Translations under genes and position numbers: made by a program | Assembly: GCA_016699775.1 (NCBI GenBank) | Contig: CP065010.1 | Coordinates: forward strand, 248,001-312,000 | From: Candidatus Falkowbacteria bacterium | Lineage (GTDB): Bacteria > Patescibacteriota > Patescibacteriia > Patescibacteriales > Patescibacteriaceae | DNA length: 64,000 nucleotides | Direction: 5' to 3' | The notes under the pieces: generated by a model | Database searches by the model: none | What the model was told of the DNA's origin: nothing | The model's input: the letters and a program-made list of their open reading frames with translations, nothing else | Part shown: positions 27,573 through 36,633 of the stretch, one piece after another | Position numbering within the stretch: the stretch's first letter is position 1 | How the letters are laid out: each line of letters begins with the position of its first letter

Positions 27573-28916
27573 ATGCCTGAAGAAAAGAAAAAACCAACAG
27601 TTAGACGCCCACGAAAAAAAACTACTAAGACAACTAGTAAAAGTACGGTTAAGGTAACTCGTTCACGTAAAGTCTCGGCAGTTTCAGATAAAAATATTTT
27701 GGATTTATCAAGTCCTTTTTCAGCGCCAATAGTTGAAGACTTTGTCTTACCTGAAGTACAACCATTGGAACCACAAGTTATCGCTCCACCATCACGTTTT
27801 ACATCTCGCTTATATCGTCGTATCTCTGTGCCATTTGTTGTCTTAAGTTTATTATTTTTAGGTCTAGTGATTTATGTAACATTTATACGTTTGGATATTA
27901 CGATTGTTCCTAAAGTTAAAAGTGTTGAAACCAAAACTAATTTTACTGTCTATGATCGTCCTGAAGATTATGAAGTACCAGGTGGCTCAACCCTTGGTTT
28001 AGTGCGGGGGATGGATATAGAATATACTCAAGTTTCTCCATCATCAGGTAAAAAAATTACTGGAGCTGAAGTTAGCGGCACGGTTGTCTTAATTAATAAT
28101 TACAACAAAGATCAACCCTTGGTTGCCACCACTAGATTATTAACTCCAGGAAATCAATTGTTACGTTTAACTGAAACCGTCGTTGTGCCAGCTGGTGGAA
28201 CCATTACGGCCACTGTATATGCAGAAACGGCTGATCCATCCTTTGCCTTAACTAATACTCGTTTGACTATTCCAGGTTTATGGGCCGGACTTCAAGATAA
28301 AATCTACGCTGAGGCAAAAGTAGGCTCTGTGAGCTATAAAGAAAAAGCGGAATTTTCTATTACTCAAACCGATATTGATCAAGCAATTACTAGTGGAAAA
28401 GTTGCCTTATTGGAAAAAGCCAAAACTGATATTGAATCCACGTATGATTTGTATGATCAAAAACTATATATCCTTGATGAAGAATCTTTAGATGTTACGG
28501 TTGAAGGACAAGTGGGTGAAGTTAAAAAAGATGTGACTGTTAAACTCAAGGGAAGTATTACAGTTGTGGCATTTAATAAAGCTAATATTTCTGGAGTTTT
28601 GGGAACAGCTCTTTCAGCAGTTGGTTCGTCAGATGATGGTTTGTCTGAAACCACAAACCCAAAGTTCACAGTTACATCAGCTGATGTAAAGCAGAATGTT
28701 GCGGAGATTCAAGTTGAAATGCTTGGTACCTCAATTGCTAGTACTGGAGAAGAAATTATAAATCCTAAAAAAATTGTTGGATTAAGACGGAATCAGCTTG
28801 AAGCTTATATACAGAATCAACCAGAAGTTGAGAGCTATGAGCTGACATTTTATCCTGCTTTTTGGCAATGGTCACCATATTTTGCAAATAAGATTTCTGT
28901 TTCTCTAAAAAAATAG
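27573..28916 (+). CDS. Single-pass membrane protein with large extracytoplasmic beta-rich region
   Basis: 447 aa. The first 35 residues are very basic (RRPRKKTTKTTSKSTVKV), like a nucleic-acid- or phosphate-binding tail in the cytoplasm. One membrane helix lies at about 87-107, followed by 340 residues rich in T, V and beta-strand pattern (ITGAEVSGTVVLINNYN, VPAGGTITATVYAE). I recall similar Patescibacteria proteins labelled baseplate-J-like, but cannot confirm it. No enzyme motif seen. It could be a cell-envelope anchor. Confidence 0.6.
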   Translation: MPEEKKKPTVRRPRKKTTKTTSKSTVKVTRSRKVSAVSDKNILDLSSPFSAPIVEDFVLPEVQPLEPQVIAPPSRFTSRLYRRISVPFVVLSLLFLGLVIYVTFIRLDITIVPKVKSVETKTNFTVYDRPEDYEVPGGSTLGLVRGMDIEYTQVSPSSGKKITGAEVSGTVVLINNYNKDQPLVATTRLLTPGNQLLRLTETVVVPAGGTITATVYAETADPSFALTNTRLTIPGLWAGLQDKIYAEAKVGSVSYKEKAEFSITQTDIDQAITSGKVALLEKAKTDIESTYDLYDQKLYILDEESLDVTVEGQVGEVKKDVTVKLKGSITVVAFNKANISGVLGTALSAVGSSDDGLSETTNPKFTVTSADVKQNVAEIQVEMLGTSIASTGEEIINPKKIVGLRRNQLEAYIQNQPEVESYELTFYPAFWQWSPYFANKISVSLKK

Positions 28917-28928
28917 AATCTAGTAATC

Positions 28929-28956
28929 TTGACTCTTGGGGGTAAAAGAGTATAGT
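28929..28956 (+). promoter_or_regulatory. Promoter of the thrS T-box transcript
   Basis: TTGACT (28929-28934), 16 bp, TATAGT (28951-28956). Transcription would start near 28963, which leaves a leader of about 240 nt before thrS. Confidence 0.6.
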
Positions 28957-28962
28957 TATAAG

Positions 28963-29183
28963 TACATTTCAGCTGAAGCTATAGCTACCACCTATAGTAT
29001 ATTTCAATAATATATCCATTTTTAAGAATATTTTTAATGGACTAAGCTGAGTCTTAAAGTGTCTTTCAGATTTCTGAAAGAAATTCAGGTGGAACCGCGA
29101 GGCCCCCGTTTGTATATCAAACCAGAGACCCCGTCCTGAGAAAAATATGATGTTTATCATATAATTCTCTGGGCGGGGTTTTC
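28963..29183 (+). promoter_or_regulatory. T-box riboswitch (threonine) controlling thrS
   Basis: T-boxes bind uncharged tRNA and let transcription pass a terminator. The near-invariant T-box sequence AGGTGGAACCGCG is at 29087-29099. Just before it is a perfect 7-bp stem (CTTTCAG/CTGAAAG, 29063-29080), in the place of Stem III. Upstream, CTATAG and CTATAG (28979-28984, 28992-28997) close a 7-nt loop CTACCAC holding ACC, a Thr codon followed by A as is usual for specifiers. TCAGCT (28969-28974) can pair with AGCTGA (29045-29050) to close the 5' domain. The TGGA in the T-box predicts a tRNA-Thr with discriminator U. The 5' domain looks much shorter than a classic Stem I. Confidence 0.88.
29129..29183 (+). 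terminator. Regulated terminator of the T-box
   Basis: CCCCGTCC (29129-29136) pairs with GGGCGGGG (29171-29178); the stem extends through GAGAA/TTCTC and ATATGAT/ATCATAT with few mismatches, then a run of T. It lies directly before thrS and is mutually exclusive with the T-box antiterminator. Confidence 0.85.
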
Positions 29184-29201
29184 TAATAATTAATTTTTTC
29201 T

Positions 29202-30950
29202 ATGGAACTTCCATTATCGACTAAACGTCATTCTCTGTCACACTTGATGGCACATGCTATTCAAGAGCTGTATCCCAAGGCTCAATTTGCGATTGGACCA
29301 TCAATTGATGATGGCTGGTATTATGATATTGATTTTATTGATCAAAAACCAAGTGAGGCAGATTTTGAAAAAATTGAAAATTACATCAAAGAGTTAATTA
29401 AAAAAGATTTACCTTTTCAAAGAATTGAAAGATCAATCACTGAAGCTCTTGATTGGGCCAGAAAAATAAACCAGGTGTATAAAATAGAAATTATAGAAGA
29501 TTTGGCTAAACAAGGTGAAACAATGGTTAGTTTTTATACTGTCGGTGATTTTGAAGATTTATGTAAAGGTCCTCATGTTGAACATACTGGTCAAATTGAT
29601 GCGGACAGTTTCAAGATAAATAAATTAGCCGGAGCCTATTGGCGAGGTGATGAAAAAAATAAGATGTTGACTCGTATCTATGGTTTGGGTTTTGAAAATA
29701 AAAATGCCCTACTTGCGCATGTTCAGATGCTCGAAGAAGCTGAAAAAAGAGATCATCGTAAACTTGGGGTCCAACTTGATTTATTTACCTTTTCGGATTT
29801 AGTTGGGGCTGGTTTGCCACTCTGGACACCAAAAGGAATGATTCTTCGTCAGTTGCTCGACGATTTTGTGTGGGAGCTTCGTCAAGCCGCCGGCTATGAA
29901 AAAGTTGAGATTCCTCATATCACACGAAAAGAATTATATGAGACAAGTGGACACTGGGATAAATTCCAAGATGGTTTGTTTACTATACAAACAAGAGAAG
30001 GACATTTTTTTGCCATGAAACCAATGAATTGCCCACACCACACGCAGATTTATAAACGAAAGAAATGGAGCTATCGAGAATTACCTCAACGCTATGCCAA
30101 TACAACCATGGTCTATCGTGACGAGCAATCCGGTGAACTTTCAGGTCTGTCTCGTGTACGGAGTATTACGCAAGATGATGCCCATGTATTTTGTCGACCA
30201 GATCAGGTTAAAGAAGAAATGTTGAAAATTTGGCATATCATTACTGCTTTCTATAGTTCTGTTGGTTTTAGTTTGCGACTTCGTTTGTCGTGTCATGATC
30301 CAAAAAATATGTCAGCTTACTTAGGAGATCCTGCACTATGGGAACAAGCAGAAAGAGAATTAGCTGATATGGTGAAAGAGCAAGGACAAGAACCAGAGAT
30401 TGGTGTTGGTGAAGCCGCTTTCTATGGTCCAAAGCTTGATTTTATGGCTAATGATTCTTTGGGCCGTGAGTGGCAAGTGGCGACGATTCAGCTTGATATG
30501 AATTTACCACAGCGTTTTGATTTAACGTATACTTCAGATGAAGGAAAAGATGAGCAGGTTGTAATGATCCACGCGGCGATTATGGGTTCTATAGAACGAT
30601 ATTTGGCTATTTTAATTGAGCACTATGCCGGGGCTTTTCCAGTGTGGTTATCGCCTGTCCAGGTAAAACTATTATCGGTTTCTGATAGTCACGCAGATTT
30701 TTGTCAGAACCTAGCTCGTGAAATGAGAGAGCAAAATATTCGTGTAGAAGTTGATACATCTCATGAAACTGTTGGTAATAAAATTCGTAAATCAGTGCAA
30801 GAGAAAATTCCATATCTACTTGTAATTGGTGACAAGGAGATGAATTCAGATAAACTATTTGTTCGAGAGCGTGGAGAAAAAGAAGCTAATGAATGGGATA
30901 AGGAAAAGTTTATTAATGAAGTTGTGGAGAAGATGAGGAAGAGAGAATAA
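29202..30950 (+). CDS. thrS: Threonyl-tRNA synthetase lacking the TGS domain
   Basis: Charges tRNA-Thr. 582 aa. The protein begins directly at the editing domain (HSLSHLMAHAI, an HxxxH metal site, with a later HVEHTG), so the roughly 60-residue N-terminal TGS domain of most bacterial ThrRS is absent. The class II core has motif 2 (MVYRDEQSGELSGLSRVRSI), zinc ligands in MNCPHH and related residues, and motif 3 near GSIERYLAILIEHY. The C-terminal anticodon domain (PVWLSPVQVKLLSVSD) is present. It is controlled by the T-box upstream. Confidence 0.95.
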   Translation: MELPLSTKRHSLSHLMAHAIQELYPKAQFAIGPSIDDGWYYDIDFIDQKPSEADFEKIENYIKELIKKDLPFQRIERSITEALDWARKINQVYKIEIIEDLAKQGETMVSFYTVGDFEDLCKGPHVEHTGQIDADSFKINKLAGAYWRGDEKNKMLTRIYGLGFENKNALLAHVQMLEEAEKRDHRKLGVQLDLFTFSDLVGAGLPLWTPKGMILRQLLDDFVWELRQAAGYEKVEIPHITRKELYETSGHWDKFQDGLFTIQTREGHFFAMKPMNCPHHTQIYKRKKWSYRELPQRYANTTMVYRDEQSGELSGLSRVRSITQDDAHVFCRPDQVKEEMLKIWHIITAFYSSVGFSLRLRLSCHDPKNMSAYLGDPALWEQAERELADMVKEQGQEPEIGVGEAAFYGPKLDFMANDSLGREWQVATIQLDMNLPQRFDLTYTSDEGKDEQVVMIHAAIMGSIERYLAILIEHYAGAFPVWLSPVQVKLLSVSDSHADFCQNLAREMREQNIRVEVDTSHETVGNKIRKSVQEKIPYLLVIGDKEMNSDKLFVRERGEKEANEWDKEKFINEVVEKMRKRE

Positions 30951-30982
30951 AAATATTTTCTTCTGCTATCCCCGCTTTTTTT

Positions 30983-31007
30983 GTCATCCCCGCGAAAGCG
31001 GGGATCT
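30983..31007. repeat. REP-like palindrome
   Basis: ATCCCCGC (30986-30993) and GCGGGGAT (30998-31005) form a perfect stem with a GAAA loop, flanked by GTC and CT. It belongs to the same family as copies near 23.61, 41.7 and 58.9 kb. It may also act as a terminator for thrS. Confidence 0.7.
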
Positions 31008-31051
31008 ATTTCATAAAATTTATTATTCCAATTATTATTAGATTTTAAAAT

Positions 31052-31693
31052 ATGGCTTTATATGGCACGCATATTCGGTTTGCTTTGGATGTTAAAGATT
31101 ATTTTACTGTTAATGACTTAATAAAATATATTTCAGGTACGGTTTACCCTGATAGTCGTTATTTTTCAAGAATAAAAAGAGAGCTAACTCATAGCTCTCA
31201 GTTTGAGGATAAGAGTTTTTATAATGGTGATGATTTTAAAAAAGGATGGTCTGTTCATTTACTCTATGACCATATTCAATTTGATATTATAAGCGAAATT
31301 TTTTCAACCTTATTTTCACGACAAGAAATTATGTATGGTAATGGTAATTGGATTACCCGGACTACTATTAAATTATTACAAGACTTAGATGATATCAAGC
31401 ATTTTGATATAATCTCTTATTTATTTTGCCTTGATTATATAGGTACGCCCAATGGAGAGAATGAACAAATAATTCAAAACTACAATAATATTTTAGTGAA
31501 CCTGTATAAAGAGTTACCTTCAGGAATTGATGATTATAAACTCACATGGACTGGGATGGGGATGGAAATAAAAGTAGTCGAAGCCATTAAAAGTAAGTTT
31601 TTAGAATTAGAAAAAAATAAAGAAGTAATGGATAAAGTAAAATTAATTTATCCCAGGTCTCTAGAAGTATTTAAATCTGAGTGGAGAGGGTAA
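31052..31693 (+). CDS. Unknown soluble protein
   Basis: 213 aa, no signal peptide or membrane segment. It starts MALYGTHIRFALDV and contains ISGTVYPDSRYFSRIKRELTHS and a run of short helices. The GTxYPDxRY...TH arrangement faintly recalls zinc-dependent phospholipase C-like or HD-like families, but I cannot confirm this. Its stop directly abuts the stop of the convergent ROK kinase gene. Confidence 0.6.
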   Translation: MALYGTHIRFALDVKDYFTVNDLIKYISGTVYPDSRYFSRIKRELTHSSQFEDKSFYNGDDFKKGWSVHLLYDHIQFDIISEIFSTLFSRQEIMYGNGNWITRTTIKLLQDLDDIKHFDIISYLFCLDYIGTPNGENEQIIQNYNNILVNLYKELPSGIDDYKLTWTGMGMEIKVVEAIKSKFLELEKNKEVMDKVKLIYPRSLEVFKSEWRG

Positions 31694-32563
31694 TTATTTC
31701 CCCACCATCAATCCAGCACCAATTGCCCCAGCCAAGGGACCAAGTTTACCTTTCACTAAGCGGACAGATTGAGCGTTTGGAGAAAACGTATATTTTTTTA
31801 GATTTTCTTTGGCGGCATCAAGAAATAAACTTCCGGAATTTAAAACACTTCCACCTAAAATAATAATTTCTGGGTCTAAAATATTCACAATCGTGCTTAA
31901 GCCAATGCCCAAGTAGGCTCCAAGTTCTCTAAAGGTTTTTTCAGCCAACAAATCACCCTTATAGGCTTCTTCAGCTAGTAGGGCTGGATTATGGTGGGTG
32001 AGCTTATGATATGCCTGTTCAAGAGTAATTTGTTCATCAAAATCAACGATCATATGTCCAACCTCATTTGCTCCGCCATGAAAACCATTATAGATTTCTC
32101 CTTTATAATACCAACCGCTACCAATCCCAGTTCCAATGGCTATCCCGTAAACATTTGTAGACTTTTTACCAGCACCAAGCATTGCTTCGGCTCGGACAAA
32201 ACAATTAACATCATTATCCATCTTAATTAATAAATCAGGTTTATCTAGTTGCTTACGAACAGCCTCAACTAATTTTACTTTATTAAGTAATGGCAGATTG
32301 GCTGCAATAACAACTTCTTCATTTTCATAGTCAATAACACCAGGAACACCAAGTCCAATACCTGACAAGATTCCTTGATTAGTTTCTATAATTGTTAAGA
32401 GGGGATCTAGACTTGCTTTAAGCATAATTAAAAAATGCTCAAGACTATCTTTTGGTGTTGCAAGAATTGAACTTTCAATTACTTTTTTATGATGTAATAA
32501 TACTGCGGCAATTTTTGTGCCTCCAACATCAATCCCAATTTCATAGTGTTTACTTCGTGACAT
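31694..32563 (-). CDS. ROK-family sugar kinase
   Basis: 289 aa. Phosphate site EIGIDVGGTKIAAVLL, catalytic Asp in IKMDNDVNCFV, GIAIGTGIGSG and a C-terminal adenosine site IIILGGSVLNSG. ROK enzymes phosphorylate glucose, ManNAc or similar sugars. The cysteine cluster that binds zinc in most ROK glucokinases (CxCGxxGC) is absent: the stretch after GHMIVDF has no Cys. Substrate therefore uncertain. Four bp separate it from the glycosidase-like gene upstream. Confidence 0.85.
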   Translation of the reverse strand: MSRSKHYEIGIDVGGTKIAAVLLHHKKVIESSILATPKDSLEHFLIMLKASLDPLLTIIETNQGILSGIGLGVPGVIDYENEEVVIAANLPLLNKVKLVEAVRKQLDKPDLLIKMDNDVNCFVRAEAMLGAGKKSTNVYGIAIGTGIGSGWYYKGEIYNGFHGGANEVGHMIVDFDEQITLEQAYHKLTHHNPALLAEEAYKGDLLAEKTFRELGAYLGIGLSTIVNILDPEIIILGGSVLNSGSLFLDAAKENLKKYTFSPNAQSVRLVKGKLGPLAGAIGAGLMVGK

Positions 32564-32566
32564 ATA

Positions 32567-33577
32567 TTATTTCTGATGATTAAACATTCTTTTGCCTTCT
32601 TCCCAATAAAAGTTATTACCTCGAGCCTTTTCCCAATACCAGTATTCAACTCCCCACCAGTAAAAGGTTCTAAAGCCAGTTTGACGTGAGAATTCTTGAA
32701 TTTCTTTAAATTTTTCTGGTGTCATTGTGAGGTCCCGCTCAGCTTGGGGTAGATTTTGAAATGCGTCTTTACCCCAGGGTTCACCTTGGACTTCAATTAA
32801 GATCCAGTCATGGGGATGAGAGAAAAGATTTGATATATTTTTTTTAACTCTAAAGAAAATTGGAGAGATTGGATAGCGGATATAATGATCTAAAGTGCGA
32901 GAATAGGTATTAAGGTATAAGGTGCTACCAAAAATATCCCCTCGCTTGGCAGCTGGTATCCAGGCTGACAATTCTCCGGAGTCTGTAATAATGATTGGTC
33001 GGCTATCAAGTGATTTCGCTAAGGCTATTTCTGTATCAAGAAAATCAACATCAAACTCAGGACAAATACCAAAATATTTTAAAAATGGTTCATTTTCAAT
33101 TTGCCAGTAGGTAATACTTGGTCGTAGACGATAGCGAGAAATAGTTTCGGTAATATATTCTAAAGTAGCTTTTTCTCTGTCCTCTTTAGAAATGGCATCA
33201 GCCCAATCAGGGATATGACACTCTGGCCAGCGGGGGACACGATTACCCATTACTAAAATTATTTCGGCATTTCTTTTTTCCGCTTCATCAATTTGCCAAT
33301 CAAGATCTTCCCAATTATATATACCTACTTCTGGTTGTATGTCGTCCCAATAGGCTGCTAAACGAATTTTTTTAACTCCCATCTCATCAAACAAAGCTAA
33401 ATAATTTGCTTTCCAATCAAGGCCGAGGGCCTGGCTTTGTTTTTTGGAAAATGTTACCCCATGCTCAATTTCATGAGGTTCATAGACAGGAGCCCAGCTA
33501 AAAATAAAAAATAGCCAAAAAATAATGATTAAGACCAGGCCGATACGTTTTGTGAGTTTAAAAGGATGTTGAAACAT
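32567..33577 (-). CDS. Membrane-anchored glycoside hydrolase-like TIM-barrel protein
   Basis: 336 aa: N-terminal signal anchor (about 12-30), then a (beta/alpha)8-type domain with GVKKIRLAAYWDDIQPEVGIYNWEDLD, the acid/base Glu in YWQIENEP and a candidate nucleophile Glu in ILIEVQGEPWG. These positions match clan A glycosidases (GH5/GH42-like). It likely acts outside the membrane on sugars; the adjacent ROK kinase could use a released sugar. Family assignment by motif only. Confidence 0.7.
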   Translation of the reverse strand: MFQHPFKLTKRIGLVLIIIFWLFFIFSWAPVYEPHEIEHGVTFSKKQSQALGLDWKANYLALFDEMGVKKIRLAAYWDDIQPEVGIYNWEDLDWQIDEAEKRNAEIILVMGNRVPRWPECHIPDWADAISKEDREKATLEYITETISRYRLRPSITYWQIENEPFLKYFGICPEFDVDFLDTEIALAKSLDSRPIIITDSGELSAWIPAAKRGDIFGSTLYLNTYSRTLDHYIRYPISPIFFRVKKNISNLFSHPHDWILIEVQGEPWGKDAFQNLPQAERDLTMTPEKFKEIQEFSRQTGFRTFYWWGVEYWYWEKARGNNFYWEEGKRMFNHQK

Positions 33578-33579
33578 TG

Positions 33580-33987
33580 TTAGAAATTATTTGTTGCCTC
33601 AAGAGCTGAGTCTGTAATAAAAATAGTAATTGAATAAGCTGCCAGAACTATTAGTAAGCCAATAACAGCATTACGAATTTGTGCTACAGATTGCTTTACT
33701 TTTTCTTCATTACCTCCAGCTGTCATCCATTTATAGCCTGCCATGATGATTAAAATGACAAAAATTGCTCCAAACAACCCGAGGGCAATTTTAATAACAT
33801 TCCCCACTATAGATTGAAGGGGCTTTGGAGTTCCGGTTTCTCCATAGGCAGTAGTACCAATATCTTCTAATCCGCCTTCTTTTGCGCGATCAATCCAGAC
33901 ACTATCCTGGGCTTGAAGTGGTGAAATACCGCTAAAAACAAAGAGATATAAGCTAAAAAACATTAATTTTAGGATTGTTCGAGTCAT
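33580..33987 (-). CDS. VirB2/TrbC-like pilin-type membrane protein
   Basis: 135 aa: signal peptide (cleavage near LQAQ), a short polar part and two hydrophobic helices separated by AGYKWMTAGGNEEKVKQ. This AGxxWxTAGGxxxKVxxA pattern is common in small Patescibacteria proteins annotated as pilin-like conjugal-transfer or TrbC/VirB2 proteins. No other type IV secretion genes are nearby, so its role is unclear. Confidence 0.7.
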   Translation of the reverse strand: MTRTILKLMFFSLYLFVFSGISPLQAQDSVWIDRAKEGGLEDIGTTAYGETGTPKPLQSIVGNVIKIALGLFGAIFVILIIMAGYKWMTAGGNEEKVKQSVAQIRNAVIGLLIVLAAYSITIFITDSALEATNNF

Positions 33988-34016
33988 AAGAGATATATGG
34001 TATACTTTAAATAAGC

Positions 34017-34041
34017 TACCGATCCTGATATATGATCGGTA
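34017..34041. other. Palindrome in the divergent 33.99-34.08 kb region
   Basis: TACCGATC (34017-34024) and GATCGGTA (34034-34041), a perfect 8-bp inverted repeat with an AT-rich centre, just downstream of a TATACT (34001-34006). It could be an operator or a leader hairpin for the flippase gene. Confidence 0.45.
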
Positions 34042-34078
34042 TTCTCATTATATTAGATGGTTTTCTAAAAGTCTATCT

Positions 34079-35518
34079 ATGGCCCTGGCAGGAAAGGTTG
34101 CAGTCAATACAGTAATCCAAGTAGTGACTAAGGTTGTGACAACAGGCCTCAGCCTGATTGTTATTGCTTTAACCACTCGTTATTTGGGTCGATATGGTTT
34201 TGGACAATATACAACCGCCATAACATTTGTAACTTTCTTTAGTATTGCAGCTGATTTAGGCTTAACACTTGTAACAACTCAATTAATAAGTCGACCTGGA
34301 GCTAATATTTCCAGAGTGATGAGTAATCTTTTTACGTTTCGTGTCATTTCCGGATTTTGTATCATTGGTCTGGCTCCTTTGATTGTTCTGTTATCTCCCT
34401 ATGAGCCGGTAGTAAAACAAGGAGTAGGTATTGCGGCTATTGCTTTTTACTTTGTCTTACTCAGTCAAATATTTGTTAGCTTATTTCAGAAAGAATTACG
34501 TACTGATAAAATTGCCATTGCGGAAGTTGTTAGTCGAATTATAGTCTTAGCTTTGACAATCTGGGCTATTGCTTCTGACTTTGGCGTTATTGGATTACTC
34601 TGGACTATCACAATTGGTAATGCCATTAGTTTTTTGTTGCACTTTATTTATGCTCATCGATATGCTCGTATTAGTTTTATCTTTGATGCAAGTGTTTGGA
34701 AAGATATTATTCAACGTTCATGGCCATTGATCATAACCATTGTTTTAAATCTAGTCTATCTAAAAGCCGATATATTAATTCTATCATTATTTAAGAGTCA
34801 GGCAGATGTTGGTTTATATGGAGCTGCGTACCGTGTAATTGATGTCCTGGTAACTATTCCTTTTATGATTGGAGGCACAATATTGCCAATTTTTACTTTT
34901 AGTTGGCAATCAAAAGATAAGGAAAGCTATCAACGAATGTGGCAACGAGTCTTTGATGTTTCAGCAATTATGGCCTGGCCACTTGTAGTTGGTGGATTTA
35001 TGTTAGCTGGTCCAATTATGAATGTAGTTTCTGGTCCTGGCTTTGCTCCGGCTGGTTCAATTTTAAAGATACTTATAATTGCTGTTGGTTTTATATTCTT
35101 TAGTTGTTTTTTTAGCTACACCATGATTAGTTTTGATCAGCAGCGGAAGTTAATCTCAGCCTATTTGATTACGGCAATTGCTTCATTATTATTATATTTT
35201 ATTTTAATTCCAAAATTTTCATATTATGCTGCGGCGTGGATTACAGTTTTTAGTGAAGTTTTAATTAGTATTTTGGCTCGGTGGATTGTGCGTCGGTCTA
35301 GCAATTTACATATTTCATTTAATCGTTTTTTTAAGGCCCTGGGAGCAGCTTTTATTATGGGTTTTATGTTGTTGCTTTGTAAGTCTTTATCACTAACAAT
35401 TGGTGGATTATTATTAACTATAGTTATTGGAATGGTTGTTTATTTTGTATCACTATATTTAATCAGAGGAATTTCCAAGCAAGATATTACTGAATTAATG
35501 TCAACCTGGCGTTTATAA
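34079..35518 (+). CDS. Polysaccharide flippase (MATE/MOP, Wzx-like)
   Basis: 479 aa with about 12-14 membrane helices. The first helices carry VNTVIQVVTKVVTTGLSLIVIALTTRYLGRYGFGQYTTAI, typical of Wzx/RfbX-type lipid-linked oligosaccharide flippases. The glycosyltransferase gene 6 bp downstream fits a surface-polysaccharide export unit. Confidence 0.85.
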   Translation: MALAGKVAVNTVIQVVTKVVTTGLSLIVIALTTRYLGRYGFGQYTTAITFVTFFSIAADLGLTLVTTQLISRPGANISRVMSNLFTFRVISGFCIIGLAPLIVLLSPYEPVVKQGVGIAAIAFYFVLLSQIFVSLFQKELRTDKIAIAEVVSRIIVLALTIWAIASDFGVIGLLWTITIGNAISFLLHFIYAHRYARISFIFDASVWKDIIQRSWPLIITIVLNLVYLKADILILSLFKSQADVGLYGAAYRVIDVLVTIPFMIGGTILPIFTFSWQSKDKESYQRMWQRVFDVSAIMAWPLVVGGFMLAGPIMNVVSGPGFAPAGSILKILIIAVGFIFFSCFFSYTMISFDQQRKLISAYLITAIASLLLYFILIPKFSYYAAAWITVFSEVLISILARWIVRRSSNLHISFNRFFKALGAAFIMGFMLLLCKSLSLTIGGLLLTIVIGMVVYFVSLYLIRGISKQDITELMSTWRL

Positions 35519-35524
35519 ATATCT

Positions 35525-36616
35525 ATGAAACAAATATTGATTTACAATACTTTGACAAAAAACGAACCTTTATTTTCTGAAGTGATTGAGAGTTTGCGAC
35601 AGCAAAAATTTATTTTTACAATTTTTTCTAACAATAATGATCCAAGAAAAAATGGCACCCCTTTGCTTCCAGTAAATTCCTTTTTAGTTTTATCATTATT
35701 GCCAATTTGGTTTTTATTATATTTTATTGTTTTTGGTTTTCGAACCTTGATGTTTAAGCCCCGAACAGTCATGTGTTTACATTGGCCCGAAAAGCTAATT
35801 TTTTCTCCCATTGCTTATTTTTTTAAATGGCGAGTGATCTGGATTGAATTACCTGATGCCTGTAAACCACCAGATTTTTTCTTATATAAGAAATTATATC
35901 AACGTTCAGCCGGTTATTCAGAAATTATTGTTTTTAGTGGTCAACAAGAAAAATTATTTCGTGAACATTTTAGGACAAATAAAGCTCTTAATTTAGTTAG
36001 ACCATTAACCTATCCAAATGCCCCTTTTCATCAACAAGATTTATTTAAAGCTTTAGCAGACCGCCCCCGTCATCGATTTGTGATAGGAGCTATAGTCGAA
36101 AATTTAGATAAAAATGTTATTGAACGTTTATTGTCAGCTCTGGCTATTGGTTTAACTGTTTGTTCTACTCTTGAGCTTATGATTATTGGAGATGGCCAAA
36201 ATCGTAAACAACTGCTATGGTTGATTAGAAAAATGGGGCTAGGTAATCATGTCTGGTTAGTTGGTAGCTCTACAGATTTTATTCGTTGGCTTGAGCATGT
36301 TGATATGTATGTATTACCTTATGAAAGCCCTAGTCTTGAGGATATTGCTAAGACTATTTTAGTAATGGGTCAAGGTATTCCGGTTCTAGGACATTTGAGC
36401 GCTGGTTTGGACGAGGTTATTAATTCTCGCACAGGGGCTTTGGTTGATATTACTGATAGTGAAACCATAGCTCGTCATATTATTCATCTAGAGCAGGCGG
36501 GGGACTTACGAAAAAGTATTGGCAAAGAAGCAAAACGAGCGGCCGGTAATTTAACCTTTGAACAATTTATTCTGGATTTCTCAGCTCTTCTTTCTGGTAA
36601 AGAACAAAGAGATTAA
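35525..36616 (+). CDS. Family 4 (GT-B) glycosyltransferase
   Basis: 363 aa. The N-terminal half contains a hydrophobic stretch (FLVLSLLPIWFLLYFIVFGF), suggesting membrane contact. The C-terminal half has MIIGDGQNRKQLL, LGNHVWLVGSSTDFIRWLEHVDMYVLPYESPSLED and a GLDEVINSRTGALVD block, matching the donor-binding domain of group 1 transferases. The usual E-x7-E is only partly visible. Confidence 0.75.
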   Translation: MKQILIYNTLTKNEPLFSEVIESLRQQKFIFTIFSNNNDPRKNGTPLLPVNSFLVLSLLPIWFLLYFIVFGFRTLMFKPRTVMCLHWPEKLIFSPIAYFFKWRVIWIELPDACKPPDFFLYKKLYQRSAGYSEIIVFSGQQEKLFREHFRTNKALNLVRPLTYPNAPFHQQDLFKALADRPRHRFVIGAIVENLDKNVIERLLSALAIGLTVCSTLELMIIGDGQNRKQLLWLIRKMGLGNHVWLVGSSTDFIRWLEHVDMYVLPYESPSLEDIAKTILVMGQGIPVLGHLSAGLDEVINSRTGALVDITDSETIARHIIHLEQAGDLRKSIGKEAKRAAGNLTFEQFILDFSALLSGKEQRD

Positions 36617-36633
36617 GATATTTAATTCTTACT

